From an uncultured Pelagibacteraceae bacterium (GTDB taxonomy: Bacteria; Pseudomonadota; Alphaproteobacteria; Pelagibacterales; Pelagibacteraceae), in the NCBI GenBank assembly GCA_902582235.1, contig CACHQX010000003.1, forward strand, positions 62,001-126,000: a stretch of 64,000 nt of DNA. The letters are read 5' to 3'. Both the position numbers and the translations under genes were made by a program. The notes beneath the pieces were generated by a model. That model did not search any database. It saw only the letters and a program-made list of their open reading frames with translations, and was not told the origin of the DNA. Of this stretch, positions 13,205 through 21,704 are shown in pieces. How positions within the stretch are numbered: the first letter of the stretch is position 1; the number at the start of each line of letters is the position of its first letter.

Positions 13205-13782
13205 AAATAAAATTTCCTAATTACTTAACAATCGGCCGAATAATAATTGTCCCGATTTTTGTTTTAACATATTACTTACCTGGTTTTTACGGAGATATAA
13301 TCCCATTTACATTATTTGTTACTGCGTCTTTTACTGATTTTTTGGATGGCCTACTTGCACGATTATACAAAGAGGAGTCTAAACTCGGAGAACTCTTAGA
13401 TCCTATAGCAGACAAAATTATTGTAGCAACAGCACTTATTTTACTCGTAATGGATGGAACAATAAAAAATTATGAGGTAGTTGCAGCAATAATTATTTTA
13501 ACTCGTGAAATTTTAATTTCAGGCCTGAGAGAATTTTTAGCAAAAGGACAAGTGAATTTGCCAGTATCAGGATTAGCTAAATTAAAAACTTTCTTACAGA
13601 TGTTTTCAATATCATTGCTTTTAACTGGTGAAACTGGAAATAAAATAATTAATTTTCAAGATTATAACGCTCAAACTATTGGAATTATATTGTTATGGCT
13701 TTCAGCTTTTATCACTTTGTATACAGCATATGATTATCTGAGAAAAGGCATTGATCATGCAATATCAGAAGACAACAAATAA
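13201..13782 (+). CDS. pgsA: CDP-diacylglycerol--glycerol-3-phosphate 3-phosphatidyltransferase
   Basis: This integral membrane enzyme makes phosphatidylglycerol phosphate, the committed step to phosphatidylglycerol and cardiolipin. The 193-residue sequence has the CDP-alcohol phosphotransferase signature D-x2-DG-x2-AR-x8-G-x3-D-x3-D, visible as DFLDGLLAR followed by GELLDPIAD, and several hydrophobic helices. The ATG overlaps the uvrC stop as ATGA, which suggests co-translation, and uvrC-pgsA adjacency is common in proteobacteria. It ends directly against the stop of the convergent ilvE with no spacer. Confidence 0.95.
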   Translation: MKIKFPNYLTIGRIIIVPIFVLTYYLPGFYGDIIPFTLFVTASFTDFLDGLLARLYKEESKLGELLDPIADKIIVATALILLVMDGTIKNYEVVAAIIILTREILISGLREFLAKGQVNLPVSGLAKLKTFLQMFSISLLLTGETGNKIINFQDYNAQTIGIILLWLSAFITLYTAYDYLRKGIDHAISEDNK

Positions 13783-14664
13783 TTAAGCTGCAATTTTTTT
13801 TCTAACGAAAGATTGATAACTATCTGATAAATCCATTATTGTTTTGCAAACTTTAAAAGAATAATTTGATATTTTCGAAACAGGTGTTACCTCTGCTGCA
13901 GTACCTGTTAAGAAGCATCCAACAAAATCCTTTAATTCGTTGGGTGAGATTTTTCTCTCAATAACTTTGATATTTTTAGATTTTGCAATTTCAATTACAG
14001 TTCTTCTTGTAATTCCATCTAAGAATGAGTCTGGTACTGGAGTATGTAATTCCCCTTTAGTATCCTTGAAAAAAATATTTGCACCAGTTGCTTCTGCAAC
14101 ATTTCCCTCGTGATCTAACATTAGAGAATCTGTATAGCCTTGTCTTTCTGCTTCGTGTTTTGACAAAGTGCAAATCATATAAAGTCCTGAAGCTTTTGTA
14201 TCCCATGGTATTGAGTCAGGAGAAGGTCTTCTCCAATTTGATATATTTAACTTAATACCTTCAGTTTTAAGTTTAGGGTCGAAATAAGATCCCCACTCCC
14301 AAGTTGCAATAGCTACATGAATTTTTGTTTGTTGAGCTGATATTGCCATCATCTCGCTTCCTCTCCAAGCCACTGGTCTTACATAACCATTTTTTACATT
14401 TTGGGCTGATACAATTTTTTTTGTTGCGATATTTATATCACTTTCAGAATAAGGAATTTCAAAACCCATTCTTTTTGCTGAATAAAAAAATCTTGAAGTA
14501 TGTTCCTCAAGTTTAAAAATATTTCCGTCATAAACTCTTTCACCTTCAAATACACAACTTCCATAATGTAAACCATGACTTAAAACATGTAGCTTTACAT
14601 CAGACCAATCAACTAAGTCTGAATTGTACCATATTTTACCGTCTCTTTTATCGTAAGGAATCAT
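13783..14664 (-). CDS. ilvE: Branched-chain amino acid aminotransferase
   Basis: This fold-type IV PLP enzyme carries out the last step of leucine, isoleucine and valine synthesis, exchanging amino groups with glutamate. The 293 residues include HGLHYGSCVFEGERVY near residues 30-45, the PLP Lys in the DTKASGLYM segment (about 157), the EATGANIFF segment and a conserved TGTAAEVTPV near the C terminus. A near-consensus promoter lies 20-50 bp upstream, interleaved with a promoter candidate for the divergent MarR gene, so transcription of the two may compete. Confidence 0.95.
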   Translation of the reverse strand: MIPYDKRDGKIWYNSDLVDWSDVKLHVLSHGLHYGSCVFEGERVYDGNIFKLEEHTSRFFYSAKRMGFEIPYSESDINIATKKIVSAQNVKNGYVRPVAWRGSEMMAISAQQTKIHVAIATWEWGSYFDPKLKTEGIKLNISNWRRPSPDSIPWDTKASGLYMICTLSKHEAERQGYTDSLMLDHEGNVAEATGANIFFKDTKGELHTPVPDSFLDGITRRTVIEIAKSKNIKVIERKISPNELKDFVGCFLTGTAAEVTPVSKISNYSFKVCKTIMDLSDSYQSFVRKKIAA

Positions 14665-14678
14665 ATTAAAAAGATTTA

Positions 14679-14707
14679 TTTATAAAAAATATATTCCTAT
14701 ATATAAT
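14679..14707 (+). promoter_or_regulatory. Predicted promoter for the MarR / two-component operon
   Basis: TTTATA (14679-14684), a 17-base spacer and a perfect TATAAT (14702-14707) give a transcript starting near 14714, about 16 bases before the MarR ATG. TATAAT-like strings are frequent in DNA this AT-rich, so the spacing and position carry the argument. It overlaps the ilvE promoter face to face. Confidence 0.45.
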
Positions 14708-14714
14708 ATGTCAA
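14686..14714 (-). promoter_or_regulatory. Predicted sigma-70 promoter for ilvE
   Basis: Read on the minus strand, a perfect -35 TTGACA (14714-14709) is followed by a 17-base spacer and -10 TATTTT (14691-14686). Predicted transcription starts about 15 bases before the ilvE ATG. The element is the best -35 box I noticed in the window. A plus-strand promoter candidate for the MarR gene occupies nearly the same bases. Confidence 0.6.
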
Positions 14715-14729
14715 TATAACTTACCAATT

Positions 14730-15173
14730 ATGAAAAATCTTCTTTACCTAAAAGATGAACAATTAAAAGGTTTTATTGAAAAAATCTTTGTTGGTTACAG
14801 GGAAACATTTAACGATTCAAAAAAAGTACTTAAAAAATACAATTTAGGAACTGCTCATCATAAAGCTCTGCATTTGATATCATTTTATGATGGGATAACT
14901 ATTACTCAATTACTTAACAAGCTAAACGTAACAAAACAAAGTTTAAATAGAGTTATAAATGATTTAAAAAAATTAAATTATCTAGAATTTAAAAAGGATA
15001 CTAAGGATACAAGAGTAAAACATATTTTTTTAAATGATAAAGGTAAGAAAATATTTGATGAAATTTTTTTATCCCAAAAAAAAAGGATTTATAAAGCATT
15101 ACTTAACTCAAGTTCGAAAGAAGTAATAAATTTTGAAATAGTTTTAAAAAGAATAATCGATGGAAAGTTTTAA
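14730..15173 (+). CDS. MarR-family winged-helix transcriptional regulator
   Basis: This 147-residue DNA-binding protein has the MarR layout: an N-terminal dimerisation helix, a helix-turn-helix around ITITQLLNKLNVTKQSLNRVINDLKKLNYLEF (about residues 54-86), and a wing rich in Lys, Asp and Arg (KDTKDTRVKHIFLNDKGKK). The ligand and targets are unknown. It is the first gene of an operon whose next two genes are a response regulator and a histidine kinase; its end overlaps the response-regulator start by 14 bases. The short AT-rich gap to ilvE is a likely operator, so it may regulate itself and ilvE. Confidence 0.88.
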   Translation: MKNLLYLKDEQLKGFIEKIFVGYRETFNDSKKVLKKYNLGTAHHKALHLISFYDGITITQLLNKLNVTKQSLNRVINDLKKLNYLEFKKDTKDTRVKHIFLNDKGKKIFDEIFLSQKKRIYKALLNSSSKEVINFEIVLKRIIDGKF

Positions 15174-15837
15174 ATCTCATATTTTAGTAATTGATGATGA
15201 CGAGGGAATAAGATCATTACTTAAACAATTTTTAAATGAAAACGGGTATTTAGTAAATACAGCCTCAAATGCATTGGAAGCGAAAGAAAAGATTTCAATA
15301 ATAAAATTTGATCTTTTGGTCTTGGATATAATGATGCCTGGTAAGAGTGGGTTAGAATTTATTTCTGAAAATAAAAATAATTTAAATGTGCCAATCATTT
15401 TACTTACGGCTAAAGGAGAAGCGAGTGAAAGAGTTGAAGGGTTAGAAACAGGTGCAGATGATTACTTGCCCAAACCTTTTGAACCTAAGGAACTTTTATT
15501 AAGGATTAATAATATCTTAAAAAAAACCAAAAAAGTTAATCTTAAACACGTTCTTGAATTCGGCTCAATTAAAATAGATTTAAATAAGTTGATGATTACC
15601 AATCAAAATAGTAATTTTAAAATTAACAATACTGAAAAAACAATTTTAGAAAAAATGATAAATAATCCTGGTAAAGTATTTTCAAGAATTGATATTGGTA
15701 ATTTGATTAAAATCGATAAAGAAAGATCAATTGATGTAATTATTACTAGGCTCAGAAAAAAAATTGAGACAAATCCAAAAAATCCAAAATACTTACAAAC
15801 AATTAGAGGTTCAGGCTATGTTCTCTGGGTTGAGTAA
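15160..15837 (+). CDS. OmpR/PhoB-family response regulator
   Basis: This 225-residue two-component response regulator has an N-terminal receiver with acidic pocket Asp12-Asp13-Asp14, phospho-acceptor Asp56 in LLVLDIMMPGKSG, Thr83 and Lys105 in LPKPF. The C-terminal winged helix (about residues 125-225) includes RSIDVIITRLRKKIE and ends RGSGYVLWV, typical of OmpR-like DNA-binding domains. It overlaps both the upstream MarR gene and the downstream sensor kinase, so all three are probably translated together. An OmpR/EnvZ-like osmotic or envelope role is likely from the kinase type but not proven. Confidence 0.93.
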   Translation: MESFKSHILVIDDDEGIRSLLKQFLNENGYLVNTASNALEAKEKISIIKFDLLVLDIMMPGKSGLEFISENKNNLNVPIILLTAKGEASERVEGLETGADDYLPKPFEPKELLLRINNILKKTKKVNLKHVLEFGSIKIDLNKLMITNQNSNFKINNTEKTILEKMINNPGKVFSRIDIGNLIKIDKERSIDVIITRLRKKIETNPKNPKYLQTIRGSGYVLWVE

Positions 15838-17131
15838 TTATATCAAAAAGTTACTTCCAAAAAGACTTTTTTATAGAGCATTACTAATTGTAGCTACACC
15901 AATAATAATATTGCAAATTATTATATCGATTGTTTTTTTTGATAGCCTCTGGATAAAAACTAATAAAGGAATGACCAGGGCTTTAATAGGTGAAATTAAA
16001 TTTTTTATAGATGCGTACGAAAATGAGGAATATGAAAAAGATAATTTGATTAACCTATTTAAAGAACATCATAATTTTAATGTGAAGTTTCAGACATTTG
16101 GGGATATTCCAGAGACAGATATGGAAAGATGGTTTAGTCCCATGGATAGAACTTTGAGAAGAGAATTGAAAAATAAATTTAATAATTATTGGTTTGATAC
16201 AACTACATATAAAGAATTAATTGAGTTGAAGATTGAATATCTCAATGGTTACTTTGAGTTTTTAATACCAAAGAACAGAGTTACTAATACATCGGCCAGA
16301 TTATTTGCGTTATGGATAACATTCCCAGCATTTTTGTTAATTACAATCGCTCTAATCTTCTTAAAAAATCAAACTCGTCCAATAATTAATTTAGCAAAAG
16401 CATCAGAAAAATTTGGCAGAGGTGAAGATGTTGAGGAGTTTAGACCTTCGGGTGCTCTGGAGATAAGACAAGCTGGTTTTGAGTTTGAAAGAATGAGAAA
16501 GAGAATATTGAGACACTTAAACCAAAGATCTGAAATGCTTTCAGGTATAAGCCATGACTTGAGAACTCCACTCACTAGAATTAAACTTCAACTTGCTCTT
16601 ATAAAAGACGAAAAGATTTCACGTAAATTATCTGAAGATGTGGAGGATATGGAAAAAATGTTAAATGAATACCTTCAATTTACTAGCTCTACATCATCTG
16701 AAAAAACTGAACTTTTTGATATTTCAAAATTACTAAATCATTCAATTATGAAATATGAGAATAACAATATTACTTCTAATATAGAGCAAGAGATTTTTTT
16801 TAATGGAAGAAAAAGTTTAATAAATAGATGCATAGATAACTTAATTAATAACTCCCTTAAATACTCAAATAAAGTTTTGGTAAATCTAAAAAAGATTCAT
16901 AAAAGCCTGATAATTACTGTTGATGACGACGGTCCTGGAATAGCTGAGAGTGAATATGAAAACGTTTTTAAACCATTTTACAAAATAAATAAAGGAAGAG
17001 GTGATTCTAAGTCTAGTGTTGGCTTGGGTTTATCAATCTCATCAGATGTAGTGAGATCCCACGGAGGTAGTATTACATTAGATAAATCTAGTCTTGGCGG
17101 TTTAAGGGTTAAGATCTCTTTGCCTTTTTAA
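15818..17131 (+). CDS. Membrane sensor histidine kinase, EnvZ-like
   Basis: This is the sensor partner of the adjacent response regulator. I chose the ATG at 15818 (437 residues, overlapping the regulator by 20 bases) over a TTG at 15764, which would bury 74 bases in the regulator. Predicted layout: membrane helix at about 22-42, a periplasmic domain of about 120 residues, a second helix at about 162-182, a HAMP linker, the phospho-acceptor His246 in SGISHDLRTPLTR, and an HATPase domain with N box (CIDNLINNSLKYS), DDDGPGI and GLGLSIS. The 3' end overlaps the convergent UbiK-like gene by 23 bases. Confidence 0.92.
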   Translation: MFSGLSNYIKKLLPKRLFYRALLIVATPIIILQIIISIVFFDSLWIKTNKGMTRALIGEIKFFIDAYENEEYEKDNLINLFKEHHNFNVKFQTFGDIPETDMERWFSPMDRTLRRELKNKFNNYWFDTTTYKELIELKIEYLNGYFEFLIPKNRVTNTSARLFALWITFPAFLLITIALIFLKNQTRPIINLAKASEKFGRGEDVEEFRPSGALEIRQAGFEFERMRKRILRHLNQRSEMLSGISHDLRTPLTRIKLQLALIKDEKISRKLSEDVEDMEKMLNEYLQFTSSTSSEKTELFDISKLLNHSIMKYENNNITSNIEQEIFFNGRKSLINRCIDNLINNSLKYSNKVLVNLKKIHKSLIITVDDDGPGIAESEYENVFKPFYKINKGRGDSKSSVGLGLSISSDVVRSHGGSITLDKSSLGGLRVKISLPF

Positions 17132-17351
17132 TTTTTTTAGACTTCAAGGTTTTGATTTCCTTTTCTAGTTTTTCTATTCGTTTCTTTAATACCTCAGTTT
17201 CCTCTTTTGTAGAAATCTTCATTCTTAAAACAATTTCATCCCTTTGAGATCTTACAATATTGACGATTTCTTCGCTTAAATCTTTATAAGATATAATTCC
17301 TTGTTCAAATAATTTTGCAAATTTTTCAATGATAAATTTAGACTTTGACAT
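17109..17351 (-). CDS. ubiK: UbiK/BMFP-family coiled-coil accessory factor
   Basis: This 80-residue protein resembles the BMFP/UbiK family (E. coli YqiC), small membrane-associated coiled-coil proteins that assist late ubiquinone biosynthesis. Residues 1-45 form amphipathic helices (FIIEKFAKLFEQGI then LSEEIVNIVRSQRDEIVLRM), and 48-75 form a charged heptad-like coil with a very basic end. A 12-base T run on the plus strand (17353-17364) places poly-A right before the ATG on the coding strand. The family call rests on length, helical pattern and charge, not on catalytic residues. Confidence 0.7.
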   Translation of the reverse strand: MSKSKFIIEKFAKLFEQGIISYKDLSEEIVNIVRSQRDEIVLRMKISTKEETEVLKKRIEKLEKEIKTLKSKKIKKAKRS

Positions 17352-17395
17352 ATTTTTTTTTTTTACGATAGTATATCTTATATTTCATTTTTATA

Positions 17396-18160
17396 ATGTT
17401 TGTAAATAATCTAGATCCTGTCGCATTTGAATTTTTGTCCTTTCAAATAAGGTGGTATTCATTAGCATATATTTTTGGTTTTTTAATAGGTTGGTTTTAT
17501 ATCAAAAATTTCTTAATTAAAGATTTGAGGGAAAAAACTTTAGTCGACGATTTTATCACTTATCTAATTTTAGGAGTAATTATTGGTGGAAGGCTAGGCT
17601 ACGTAACTTTTTACAATTTTTTTTATTATTTAAGTCATCCATTTGAAATATTTTTTATTTGGCAAGGTGGTATGTCTTTCCATGGTGGCTTGCTGGGTGT
17701 TTGCTTAGCCACTTATATATTTACTCAAAAATATAATTTAAACTTTTTTAGATATACAGATTTGGTGTCCCTTGCAGCACCGATAGGAATTTTTTTAGGT
17801 AGAGTTGCAAATTTTATAAATTCTGAACTTTACGGCAGAGAAACTGATTTTATTTTTTCAGTTAATTTTAATAAAGTAGATAATCTTTTTAGACATCCTT
17901 CGCAATTATACGAAAGTTTTTTTGAAGGTATTGTTTTGTTCATAATTCTAAATTTACTTTGGAAAAAATTTTCAGAAATTCCTGGAGTAATATCGTCACT
18001 ATTTTTAATTTTTTATTCTCTTTTTAGATTTATAATTGAGTTTACAAGGGAACCAGATGCTCATCTAGGTATCTTAATGAATATTTTTACATACGGGCAA
18101 ATGTTATCAATTGCATTTTTTATTTTTGGAGTAATACTTTTTAAATTAGTAAAAAAATGA
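17396..18160 (+). CDS. lgt: Prolipoprotein diacylglyceryl transferase
   Basis: Lgt transfers diacylglycerol from phosphatidylglycerol to the lipobox Cys of prolipoproteins in the inner membrane. The 254-residue protein has multiple hydrophobic helices, the HGG motif at His96, and the Lgt signature GRVANFINSELYGRET near residues 135-150 with its Arg, Asn and Glu residues. The start is the ATG at 17396. The last four bases overlap the next gene (ATGA). The lgt-midA-pgeF order recurs in alphaproteobacteria. Confidence 0.97.
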   Translation: MFVNNLDPVAFEFLSFQIRWYSLAYIFGFLIGWFYIKNFLIKDLREKTLVDDFITYLILGVIIGGRLGYVTFYNFFYYLSHPFEIFFIWQGGMSFHGGLLGVCLATYIFTQKYNLNFFRYTDLVSLAAPIGIFLGRVANFINSELYGRETDFIFSVNFNKVDNLFRHPSQLYESFFEGIVLFIILNLLWKKFSEIPGVISSLFLIFYSLFRFIIEFTREPDAHLGILMNIFTYGQMLSIAFFIFGVILFKLVKK

Positions 18161-19206
18161 TCACTAAAGCTCAATCACTTGATAATTTTATTGATAAATC
18201 GCTTTATGAAAAAAATAAAGGTTATTATCAAAGAAAAATGGAATTTGGTCGAAGAGGAGATTTTATTACATCTCCAGGAATTTCAAAACTTTTTTCTGAA
18301 ATGATTGCAATTTGGATTGTATCATTTTGGGAAAATTTAAATAAACCAGAAAAAATCAATTTAGTAGAATTGGGTGCAGGAAGTGGGGAACTCATAGAAG
18401 TCTTAATTAATACATTGAATAAATTGGAAATTGTAAAAGATAAATTCAAATTTTTTATTTTTGAAAAAAGTATGTCTCTAAAAAAATTACAAAAAAAAAA
18501 ATTTTCAAAAAGAGTTAAGTGGTTGGATAATTTTGATAAATTGCCAAATTCTCCAACTATATTTTTGGCTAACGAATTTTTTGACGCTTTGCCAATAAAG
18601 CAGTTTATTAAAATGAAAGAAGAATGGTATGAAAATTTTGTATTATTAAATAAAAGTGGAAAATTCTCTCTTGAGAAGAAAAAAGTTAATAAAAAAAAGA
18701 TGGAGAAAATTTTTAATCAAGGGATCGACAAAAATCAAAATTTTATAGAATTTTCACCCTTAATGGTCAAATATCTAAAAAGTATTTGTAAAAAAATCAA
18801 ATCTTCTGCGGGAGGTATTTTATTAATTGATTATGGCACCTCTGACAAAAAAATGTACGATAGTTTACAAGGGATTAAAAATCATAAAAAAGTAAATATT
18901 TTTGATGACTACCAAAATATTGATATAACTCATCATATAAATTTTAACTTTATCGAACAAATTGTTAATTTAAATGGATTAAAAGTTGGTGGTATTACTA
19001 ATCAAGGAAGTTTTTTAAAAAACATGGGAATAGATTTAAGAGCTGAAATAATATCGAAAAAAATGAGTTTCCTAAAAAAAACGGATCTTTACACAAGAAT
19101 AAGAAGGCTTACACACAAAGATGAGATGGGTGAATTGTTTAAAGTAATGTTTGTAACCACGAAGGACAACAATTTTAAGATAGGGTTTAATGACATTAAA
19201 ATCTAA
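18157..19206 (+). CDS. SAM-dependent methyltransferase, MidA/NDUFAF7 (DUF185) family
   Basis: This 349-residue protein belongs to the DUF185 family whose eukaryotic member NDUFAF7 methylates an Arg of a complex I subunit during assembly; the bacterial substrate is likely similar but unproven. Visible features are GRRGDFITSPGISKLFSE near residues 30-47, the SAM-binding LVELGAGSGELI near residues 68-79, LANEFFDALP near 135-144 (family catalytic region) and LLIDYGTSD near 223. An A11 tract at 18491-18501 sits in frame. It overlaps lgt by four bases and pgeF by 17. Confidence 0.9.
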   Translation: MITKAQSLDNFIDKSLYEKNKGYYQRKMEFGRRGDFITSPGISKLFSEMIAIWIVSFWENLNKPEKINLVELGAGSGELIEVLINTLNKLEIVKDKFKFFIFEKSMSLKKLQKKKFSKRVKWLDNFDKLPNSPTIFLANEFFDALPIKQFIKMKEEWYENFVLLNKSGKFSLEKKKVNKKKMEKIFNQGIDKNQNFIEFSPLMVKYLKSICKKIKSSAGGILLIDYGTSDKKMYDSLQGIKNHKKVNIFDDYQNIDITHHINFNFIEQIVNLNGLKVGGITNQGSFLKNMGIDLRAEIISKKMSFLKKTDLYTRIRRLTHKDEMGELFKVMFVTTKDNNFKIGFNDIKI

Positions 19207-19945
19207 AAAATTAGTAAAGTTTAAAAATATTTCACATGGTTTTTTTGGAAAAAAAGGAGGAGTATCAAATGGAATTTATAGTGCCTTAAATTGTGGACCC
19301 GGTTCTAATGATAAAATTTCTAATGTTAAAAAAAATTTAAAAATTGTCTCGAAAAAGTTTAAAGTTTCTCCAAAAAACTTAATATTGCTTAAACAAATAC
19401 ATAGTAACAAATGTCACTTTATTTTGAAAAGACCCTCAAAAAAACTTGTCGGCGACGGCTTGATTACAACAAAGAAAAATTTAGCTTTAGGTATTTTAAC
19501 TGCTGATTGTGCACCAGTTCTTATTTATGACAAAAAATTGCCAATGATTGCAGCTATACATGTTGGCTGGAAGGGCGCTTTTAAAAATATTCTAAAAAAG
19601 TGTGTAAAATTTATGATTAAAAAAGGCTCTGAAAACCAAAATATATCTGCGGTCATAGGTCCATCAATATTTAGAGAAAACTATGAGGTAAAGAGGAATT
19701 TCATGAAAAAATTTTTACACCTTAATAGTCGAAATCGTAAATTTTTTTACTTTAAAAAAAGTAGAATTTTTTTTAATTTAAAAGAATTCATCAAATCTCA
19801 GTTAAGATCATTAAAGATTAATAATATAGATATAATTAACAAAGATACTTTCAAAAATAGGACTGAATTCTTTAGTGCAAGGAGAGCTTTAAAAAATAAA
19901 GAGAATGATTATGGTAGAAATATATCTATAATTATGCTTAAGTAA
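19190..19945 (+). CDS. pgeF: Peptidoglycan editing factor PgeF / multicopper polyphenol-oxidase-like (DUF152)
   Basis: This family (YfiH, LACC1-like) removes wrongly incorporated residues from peptidoglycan precursors in E. coli and has purine nucleoside-handling activity in animals. The 251-residue protein keeps the metal-site triad: His71 in LLKQIHS, Cys107 in TADCAPV and His124 in HVGWKGA. It is strongly basic. The start ATG lies inside the end of the MidA-like gene. Family membership is firm; the exact reaction here is inference. Confidence 0.92.
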   Translation: MTLKSKKLVKFKNISHGFFGKKGGVSNGIYSALNCGPGSNDKISNVKKNLKIVSKKFKVSPKNLILLKQIHSNKCHFILKRPSKKLVGDGLITTKKNLALGILTADCAPVLIYDKKLPMIAAIHVGWKGAFKNILKKCVKFMIKKGSENQNISAVIGPSIFRENYEVKRNFMKKFLHLNSRNRKFFYFKKSRIFFNLKEFIKSQLRSLKINNIDIINKDTFKNRTEFFSARRALKNKENDYGRNISIIMLK

Positions 19946-19958
19946 CTTTTTCTAAAAA

Positions 19959-20891
19959 ATGAAAATTCTCACAGGAAACAGCAATAAAAATCTCAGTTCA
20001 AAAATTGCAAAATATTTAAAAGAAAAACTTGTAAATTCTAATATAAGAAAATTTAAAGACGGTGAAATTTATGTAGAGATAAACGAAAATATAAGAGGTA
20101 ATAACATTTTTTTCATTCAGTCAGTTTCTTCCCCAGCAAATGACAATTTAATGGAAATGTTGCTTTGTATAGATGCTCTCAAAAGATCATCTGCTAAAAA
20201 TATCACAGCAGTAATTCCTTATTTTGGTTACGCAAGACAAGATAGAAAAGTGGTTCCTAGAACTTCTATTTCTGCAAAACTAGTTTCAAATTTAATTACA
20301 AAAGCAGGAGCAGATAGAGTTGTTACTGTAGATTTGCACGCTGGTCAAATTCAAGGTTTTTTTGATATTCCAGTAGATAATCTTTTTACAACACCGTTAT
20401 TTGCAAGACATATTAAGAAAAAAATTAAAAGTAAAAATATAATTTGTGTTGCGCCTGACGTCGGAGGAGTTGAGCGAACAAGGGCTCTAGGAAGAAATTT
20501 AAATGTAGGGCTTGCAATTATTGACAAGAGAAGACCAAAGCCTGGCCAATCTCAAGTCATGAATGTAATTGGAGATGTAAAAGGAAAAACTTGCATAATA
20601 AATGATGACATAATTGACTCTGGTGGAACAATTATAAATGCTGCTAAGGCTCTTAAACAAAGAGGTGCAAAAGACGTTTATGTTTATATTACTCACGGTG
20701 TTTTAAGTGGAGATGCTGTGAAAGCTATTAAAAATTCTCCAATCAAAAAACTTGTAATTACAGACACAATTAATAATGAGAATAAAGTAAGATCCGCTAA
20801 AAATATTGAAATTTTGTCAATTTCTAACTTAATGGGTGAAGCAATTAGAAGAATATCAAATTCTACATCTGTTTCATTTTTGTTTAAATAA
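19959..20891 (+). CDS. prs: Ribose-phosphate pyrophosphokinase
   Basis: Prs makes PRPP from ribose 5-phosphate and ATP for nucleotide, histidine and tryptophan synthesis. At 310 residues it has normal length. Class I features are FKDGEIYVEI near the N terminus, the flexible-loop YARQDRK, the VDLHAGQIQGFF segment with the catalytic metal-binding His, and the PRPP loop in IINDDIIDSGGTI. A 45-bp gap containing a small inverted repeat separates it from rplY; prs-rplY-pth-ychF is a common proteobacterial order. Confidence 0.97.
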   Translation: MKILTGNSNKNLSSKIAKYLKEKLVNSNIRKFKDGEIYVEINENIRGNNIFFIQSVSSPANDNLMEMLLCIDALKRSSAKNITAVIPYFGYARQDRKVVPRTSISAKLVSNLITKAGADRVVTVDLHAGQIQGFFDIPVDNLFTTPLFARHIKKKIKSKNIICVAPDVGGVERTRALGRNLNVGLAIIDKRRPKPGQSQVMNVIGDVKGKTCIINDDIIDSGGTIINAAKALKQRGAKDVYVYITHGVLSGDAVKAIKNSPIKKLVITDTINNENKVRSAKNIEILSISNLMGEAIRRISNSTSVSFLFK

Positions 20892-20904
20892 TTTACTTGT
20901 TTTA

Positions 20905-20922
20905 TTAACTAACTTGAGTTAA
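20905..20922 (+). promoter_or_regulatory. Small hairpin in the prs-rplY gap
   Basis: TTAACT and AGTTAA form a 6-bp inverted repeat around a 6-base loop, followed within 10 bases by a T-rich stretch (cgctttttcttt) just before the rplY ATG. It could be a weak terminator or attenuator between prs and rplY, or chance; the stem is almost all A-T. Confidence 0.25.
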
Positions 20923-20936
20923 AACGCTTTTTCTTT

Positions 20937-21677
20937 ATGAATACGATAGATGCGAGTTTAAGAAATACCAAAACTTCTGGTGAAGTAAATAAACTAAGAT
21001 CAGAAGGTAATGTTCCTGGTATAGTCTATGGTGGAAAATCTGAAACTCAAAAAATATCTATATCAAAAAAATTATTGAAAAATTTAATTGAGAAAGAGAA
21101 CTTTTTATCAAGTATATTAAATTTAAAAATTGACGGTAAGGATGAAAATGTTTTACCTAAAGAAATTGCTTACGATATCTTAACTGACGATCCAATTCAT
21201 ATTGACTTTTTAAGAATTGTAAAAGGTTCAAGTGTAATAATTGAAATACCAGTAAATTTTATCAACACAGAAAAATCTCCTGGTTTGAAAAGAGGTGGTG
21301 TATTAAATATAGTTCGTAGGAAAGTAGAACTAAAATGTCCATCTGAAAACATTCCAAGTGAACTAGTTGTTGATTTAGATGGAGTTGATATAGGACATTC
21401 TTTTAAAATTTCTTCAATTAAACTTCCTGAAAATGTTGAACCAACTATTCGTGGAAGAGACTTTGTGATCGCAACTGTGGCAGCACCAACAGTTATTAAA
21501 GAACCAGAAAAACCAGCAGAGACAGAAGAAGGAGCAGAAGGTGCGGAAGCAGCTGCTGCAACTGGTGAAGGAGCTGCAGAAACTGGTGATGCAAAAGATG
21601 CTAAAGGGGCTGAGGGTGAGAAAAAAGAAGCTGATAAAAAAGAGGACCCAAAAAAAAGTCAGCCAGAAAAAAAATAA
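20937..21677 (+). CDS. rplY: 50S ribosomal protein L25/general stress protein Ctc, with acidic-basic tail
   Basis: This is a CTC-type L25 that binds 5S rRNA. Residues 1-95 form the L25 domain (SGEVNKLRSEGNVPGIVYGGK, HIDFLRI) and about 100-183 the TL5/CTC beta domain. Residues 184-246 are a low-complexity tail rich in Ala, Glu, Gly, Lys and Asp with no large hydrophobics apart from a Val and an Ile at its start; it ends in alternating Lys and Glu/Asp. That tail is clearly more G-rich at the DNA level than its surroundings. Tails of this kind occur in alphaproteobacterial L25 proteins and are probably disordered. Confidence 0.95.
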   Translation: MNTIDASLRNTKTSGEVNKLRSEGNVPGIVYGGKSETQKISISKKLLKNLIEKENFLSSILNLKIDGKDENVLPKEIAYDILTDDPIHIDFLRIVKGSSVIIEIPVNFINTEKSPGLKRGGVLNIVRRKVELKCPSENIPSELVVDLDGVDIGHSFKISSIKLPENVEPTIRGRDFVIATVAAPTVIKEPEKPAETEEGAEGAEAAAATGEGAAETGDAKDAKGAEGEKKEADKKEDPKKSQPEKK

Positions 21678-21704
21678 TTTACAATTGAAGAATTTAATTA
21701 AATA

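Noticed and set aside
15764..15817. TTG start extending the histidine kinase into the response regulator
   Set aside because: The extra 18 residues come from the regulator's DNA-binding domain region in another frame; the ATG at 15818 fits better.
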